6,909 bases of DNA, taken from JANYCG01 sp031428695 (GTDB taxonomy: Bacteria > Pseudomonadota > Gammaproteobacteria > Burkholderiales > Burkholderiaceae_C). Shown piece after piece: positions 4,231 through 6,909 of the stretch (position 1 is the first letter of the stretch; every line of letters begins with the position of its first letter). Position numbers and translations under genes: made by a program. The notes under the pieces were generated by a model. It was not told the DNA's origin, ran no database searches, and worked only from the letters and a program-made list of their open reading frames with translations. The stretch covers positions 1 to 6,909 of the forward strand of contig JANOYE010000191.1 of assembly GCA_031428695.1 (NCBI GenBank). The letters are read 5' to 3'.

Positions 4231-5778
4231 ATGTCCAAGCACCTGATCCACCTGGGCGCAGCCCGCATAGCCGCACTGATCGCCGGTGGCCAGGCCACCG
4301 CGGTAGAGGCCGTCGAGCAGCACATCGCCCAGTTGCAACGCGTCAACCCGGCGCTCAATGCGATGGTGATCGAGCTGTTTGACAGCGCCCGCGCCGCCGC
4401 GCGGCAGGCCGACGCCAAGCAACAGCGCGGCGAGCCACTCGGGCCACTGCACGGTGTGCCCGTGACCATCAAGGAATGTTTTGATATGCCGGGCCTGCCC
4501 TCGACCTTCGGGCTCGAATCCCGCCGCAACCACCGGGCGAATGAAGAAGACATCTACGTCGCCCGGCTGCGCGCCGCCGGTGCCATTCCGATTGCCAAAA
4601 GCAATGTGCCACAGCTTTTGTTTTATTACGAAAGCGACAACCCGGTGTATGGCCGCGCCAACAACCCGCACGACCTGGCGCGCACGCCCGGCGGCTCCAG
4701 CGGCGGCGAGGGCGCGTTGGTGGCAGCGGGCGCGTCGCCCTTGGGCTTGGGCAATGACATCGGCGGCAGCATCCGTGTGCCCTCGGCTTTTTGCGGCATC
4801 ACCGGCCTTAAACCGACGACCGGGCGTTGCGACGATGCGGGCACCGTGTTGCCAAGTGGCCAACGCGCCGTGCGTTCACAGGTCGGCCCGATGGCTCCGC
4901 TCGTGGCTGATGTGGCGCTGGCACTCAACGTGCTCAACGGCATGGCGCCAGAGCATGAGCCCGGCAAACCTTTGGGTGACTACACCGCCGTCAAGCTGCG
5001 TGATTTACGTATCGCGTTTTATGCCGACGACGGCACCTTCACGCCATCGCCTGCCGCTGCGCGCGCCGTGCGCGAGGCCGCCGACATGCTGCGCGCCGCC
5101 GGGGCGCAAGTGGCCCCGTGGCAGCCGCCAGACGCACCTTACGCGCTCGGTTTGCTCTACGGCATATTGGGTGGCGATGGCATGGGCACCATGAAACGCA
5201 TTTTTGGCAAAGGCAAACAAACGCCGCAAATTAAACAACTGATGCTGCTCACCCGGTTGCCGCGCTGGGGCATTCGGGCACTGGGTGGTTTGCTGGCGGC
5301 CTTGGGCCAGCGCCGCATGGCGGCCACGCTCGCGCCCTTTGGCGACTATTCGGCCCTTCATTTCTGGGATTTGACCGAGGCGCAGCTGGCCTACGAAAAA
5401 CGCTTTGCGGCTGCGTTGGATACGGCTCCCGGCGGGCCGTTCGACATCATCCTGTGCCCGGTCTGCCCGCTGCCCGCGTTCACCCACGGCGCCAGCCGCG
5501 ACCTGCTCACCGCAGGCGCCTACGCGGGCCTGTACAACCTCTTGGGTTACCCGGCTGGCAGCGTGCCCGTCACCCGTGTGCGCGCCGACGAAGAAAGCAG
5601 CCGCCCGCCTTCGGGCGATTTGATTGAGAAACTCGCCCGCAAAGTCGAACAAGGCAGCGCTGGCCTGCCCATCGGCGTGCAAGTGGTGGCGCGGCCTTGG
5701 CGCGAACATGAGGCGCTGGCCGTGATGCAGGTGATTGAGGCTGCGGCTCGGAAGCAGACCGACTTCAAGCCTGCGTAA
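4231..5778 (+). CDS. Amidase-signature family hydrolase (FAAH-like)
   Basis: This 515-residue enzyme hydrolyses an amide bond of unknown substrate, releasing ammonia or an amine. The Ser-cisSer-Lys triad is complete: K81 in VPVTIKECFD, S156 in RTPGGSSGGEGAL, and the nucleophile S180 in GNDIGGSIRVPSAFCG. The spacings of 75 and 24 residues equal those of fatty acid amide hydrolase (K142/S217/S241). GGSSGGEGAL, SIRVPSAFCG and GLKPTTGR also look FAAH-like. It is not GatA in any obvious way and no gatB/gatC neighbour is present. No signal peptide is seen, so it is probably cytoplasmic. In-frame ATGs lie upstream at 4168 and 4207. The ATG at 4231 is preferred because homology begins just after it and GGAG lies at 4215-4218, although that spacing (12 nt) is long. 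It converges on dinB and looks monocistronic. Confidence 0.92.
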   Translation: MSKHLIHLGAARIAALIAGGQATAVEAVEQHIAQLQRVNPALNAMVIELFDSARAAARQADAKQQRGEPLGPLHGVPVTIKECFDMPGLPSTFGLESRRNHRANEEDIYVARLRAAGAIPIAKSNVPQLLFYYESDNPVYGRANNPHDLARTPGGSSGGEGALVAAGASPLGLGNDIGGSIRVPSAFCGITGLKPTTGRCDDAGTVLPSGQRAVRSQVGPMAPLVADVALALNVLNGMAPEHEPGKPLGDYTAVKLRDLRIAFYADDGTFTPSPAAARAVREAADMLRAAGAQVAPWQPPDAPYALGLLYGILGGDGMGTMKRIFGKGKQTPQIKQLMLLTRLPRWGIRALGGLLAALGQRRMAATLAPFGDYSALHFWDLTEAQLAYEKRFAAALDTAPGGPFDIILCPVCPLPAFTHGASRDLLTAGAYAGLYNLLGYPAGSVPVTRVRADEESSRPPSGDLIEKLARKVEQGSAGLPIGVQVVARPWREHEALAVMQVIEAAARKQTDFKPA

Positions 5779-5828
5779 TTGCTATTACTAATATAGCTTG
5801 GTACGCATATTCCACGTGGCTTGAATGC
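5778..5828 (+). repeat. Dispersed intergenic repeat, copy 2
   Basis: This is the partner of 3932-3982, in the same orientation. It begins on the last base of the amidase stop codon. The N15 part contains GCATATTCC before ACGTGGCTTG, a form I recall from repeats in Comamonadaceae genomes. A shorter related piece, ATTGCTCAAAATAGCT, lies at 5894-5909 and overlaps the dinB stop codon. Confidence 0.6.
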
Positions 5829-5871
5829 CAAAAATATTGAAAACAGTGATTTCAGCGCCCATTTCAGGCTT

Positions 5872-5895
5872 ATAATTAATATACAAGTTAATTAT
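5872..5895. terminator. AT-only inverted repeat between convergent genes, weak terminator candidate
   Basis: ATAATTAA (5872-5879) and TTAATTAT (5888-5895) form a perfect 8-bp inverted repeat with an 8-nt loop, in the 120-bp gap where the amidase and dinB converge. The stem has no GC pairs and no clean U-tract follows, so intrinsic termination would be poor. Its position between convergent genes is the main argument. Confidence 0.2.
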
Positions 5896-5898
5896 TGC

Positions 5899-6909
5899 TC
5901 AAAATAGCTCAGGCTCGATATCCTTGCGGCCGCCAGCCCCGGCAGATTTGGCGACATCCACCGCCTCACTTGCGTGGGCCAGCGAGCCCACACGCACCCC
6001 CAGCAGCCGCAACTTGCGCTCCAGCGGCACGCGTTTCAAACACAGGCCGCCGGTGTGGCGGATCTCTTTGGCATCTGCCGTGTAGTGGTCCAACGTGAGG
6101 TCGCGCGTGGCGGCTTTGAAGTTGTCGTACCGCAGCTTGATGCCGATGGTTTTGCCGACATACCCTTTGCGTTGCAAGTCGGCGGCGAGTTGTTCGCACA
6201 AGCGCGTGAAAATTTCGCCTAGCTCGGCTTTGTCAGCCACGGCGTGCAGGTCGCGGTCAAACGTGGTTTCGCGGCTGATGCTCACCGGCTCGCTGTCCAT
6301 CGACACCGGGCGATCATCGCGGCCCCAGGCGGCGCGGAACATCCAGGCGCCAGTGGCTTGGCCGAAGGTGTCGATCAACCATTGCTCGTCACGCGCGGCG
6401 AGTTCGCCGATGAGGCTGATGCCGTGTTTCTTCAGTTTTTCATCGGCCTTGGGGCCAATGCCGTTGATCTTGCGGCAGGCCAGCGGCCAGACTTTGCTTT
6501 GTAGATCATCTGCGTAAATGATGGAAATGCCATTGGGTTTGTTGAACTCGCTGGCCATTTTGGCCAGCAGTTTGTTGGGCGCCACACCGACCGAACAAGT
6601 CAAGCCGGTGTCGTCAAAAATGCGCTTTTGGATCAAGCGCGCCAACACGCGCCCGCCTTCGCGCTGGCCGCCGGGCACCTCGGTGAAATCAATGTAAACC
6701 TCGTCCACGCCGCGGTCTTCCATCAGGGGCGCGATGTCGAGGATGATGGTTTTGAACTGGCGTGAGAACTTGCGGTATTCGTTGAAGTCGACCGGCAGCA
6801 GAATCGCCTGCGGGCAGAGTTTGGCGGCTTTCATCATGCCCATGGCCGAGCCAATGCCGAACTGCCGCGCCGAGTAGGTGGCGGTGGTGATGACGCCGCG
6901 CCCGGTGTA
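5899..6909 (-). CDS. dinB: DNA polymerase IV (Y-family, DinB), N-terminus outside window
   Basis: The frame is open from the right edge to TGA at 5899-5901, giving 336 residues. Roughly 35-45 N-terminal residues, including the first catalytic Asp (D8 in E. coli), lie beyond the window. The enzyme performs error-prone translesion synthesis and is usually SOS-induced. Visible landmarks, counting from the edge, are RGVITTATYSARQFG (4-18), the catalytic acidic pair in GVDEVYIDFT (D69, E70, equivalent to E. coli D103/E104), GVAPNKLLAKMASEFNKPNG (108-127), the helix-hairpin-helix INGIGPKADEKL (148-159) and the little-finger domain with SISRETTFDRDLHA. The extreme C-terminus, IEPELF, keeps only the last LF of the QLxLF-type beta-clamp motif. 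The ATG at 6843 is internal (GSAMG), not the start. Any LexA box would be outside the window. Confidence 0.96.
   Translation of the reverse strand, partial: YTGRGVITTATYSARQFGIGSAMGMMKAAKLCPQAILLPVDFNEYRKFSRQFKTIILDIAPLMEDRGVDEVYIDFTEVPGGQREGGRVLARLIQKRIFDDTGLTCSVGVAPNKLLAKMASEFNKPNGISIIYADDLQSKVWPLACRKINGIGPKADEKLKKHGISLIGELAARDEQWLIDTFGQATGAWMFRAAWGRDDRPVSMDSEPVSISRETTFDRDLHAVADKAELGEIFTRLCEQLAADLQRKGYVGKTIGIKLRYDNFKAATRDLTLDHYTADAKEIRHTGGLCLKRVPLERKLRLLGVRVGSLAHASEAVDVAKSAGAGGRKDIEPELF

Noticed and set aside
4042..4863. Long minus-strand ORF of 273 codons opposite the amidase start
   Set aside because: Most of it is the antisense of the amidase coding region in GC-rich DNA, with no recognisable domain. 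The part outside the amidase (52 codons from 4200) has no ribosome binding site or known motif.
5005..5709. 234-codon minus-strand ORF inside the amidase
   Set aside because: It is an antisense shadow. The amidase frame carries all conserved motifs.
6841..6843. ATG at 6843 as the dinB start
   Set aside because: The frame stays open to the window edge and the upstream residues (RGVITTATYSARQFGIGSAM) are conserved DinB sequence.

Overview
The window looks like chromosomal DNA of a GC-rich betaproteobacterium, most likely Burkholderiales/Comamonadaceae (Rhodoferax/Polaromonas/Acidovorax-like). This is inferred from the style of the DinB protein, the PEP-CTERM sorting signal, the FAAH-like amidase, and AT-rich intergenic repeats of a kind I associate with that family. 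No rRNA, complete tRNA or CRISPR array is visible.

Left part (1-1657) is insertion-sequence debris. A fragment of an IS1634-type transposase gene (1-140, minus strand, running off the left edge) abuts a nearly complete 1516-bp IS4-family element (142-1657). That element has 16-bp perfect terminal inverted repeats and a DDE transposase on the minus strand. The transposase is frameshifted near its C-terminus, and its true stop codon lies inside the left terminal repeat.

Middle part (1658-3846) starts with an exported DUF1566-domain protein bearing a C-terminal PEP-CTERM anchor. Its upstream region carries a very good sigma-54 promoter, a full-consensus IHF site and a more distal dyad, the layout expected of an enhancer-dependent promoter. 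Downstream is a 92-bp MITE-like element whose ends resemble those of the IS4-type element. Next, on the minus strand, come a crotonase/enoyl-CoA hydratase gene wrecked by a large internal deletion and, upstream of it in the same direction, a small two-helix membrane protein with its own good sigma-70 promoter. Divergent from these is a short DUF1569-like ORF that appears N-terminally truncated.

Right part (3847-6909) has an AT-rich intergenic region of about 380 bp, then an intact amidase-signature hydrolase with the full Lys-cisSer-Ser triad. A related 51-bp intergenic repeat lies on each side of the amidase in the same orientation. Convergent to it is dinB (DNA polymerase IV), missing its N-terminus at the right edge.

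The genes do not form one pathway. The region reads as a mosaic with mobile-element activity and gene decay on the left and two ordinary housekeeping or catabolic genes on the right. The most informative signals are regulatory (the sigma-54/IHF promoter of the PEP-CTERM gene) and mobile (the IS4-type element and the MITE sharing ends and target-site preference).
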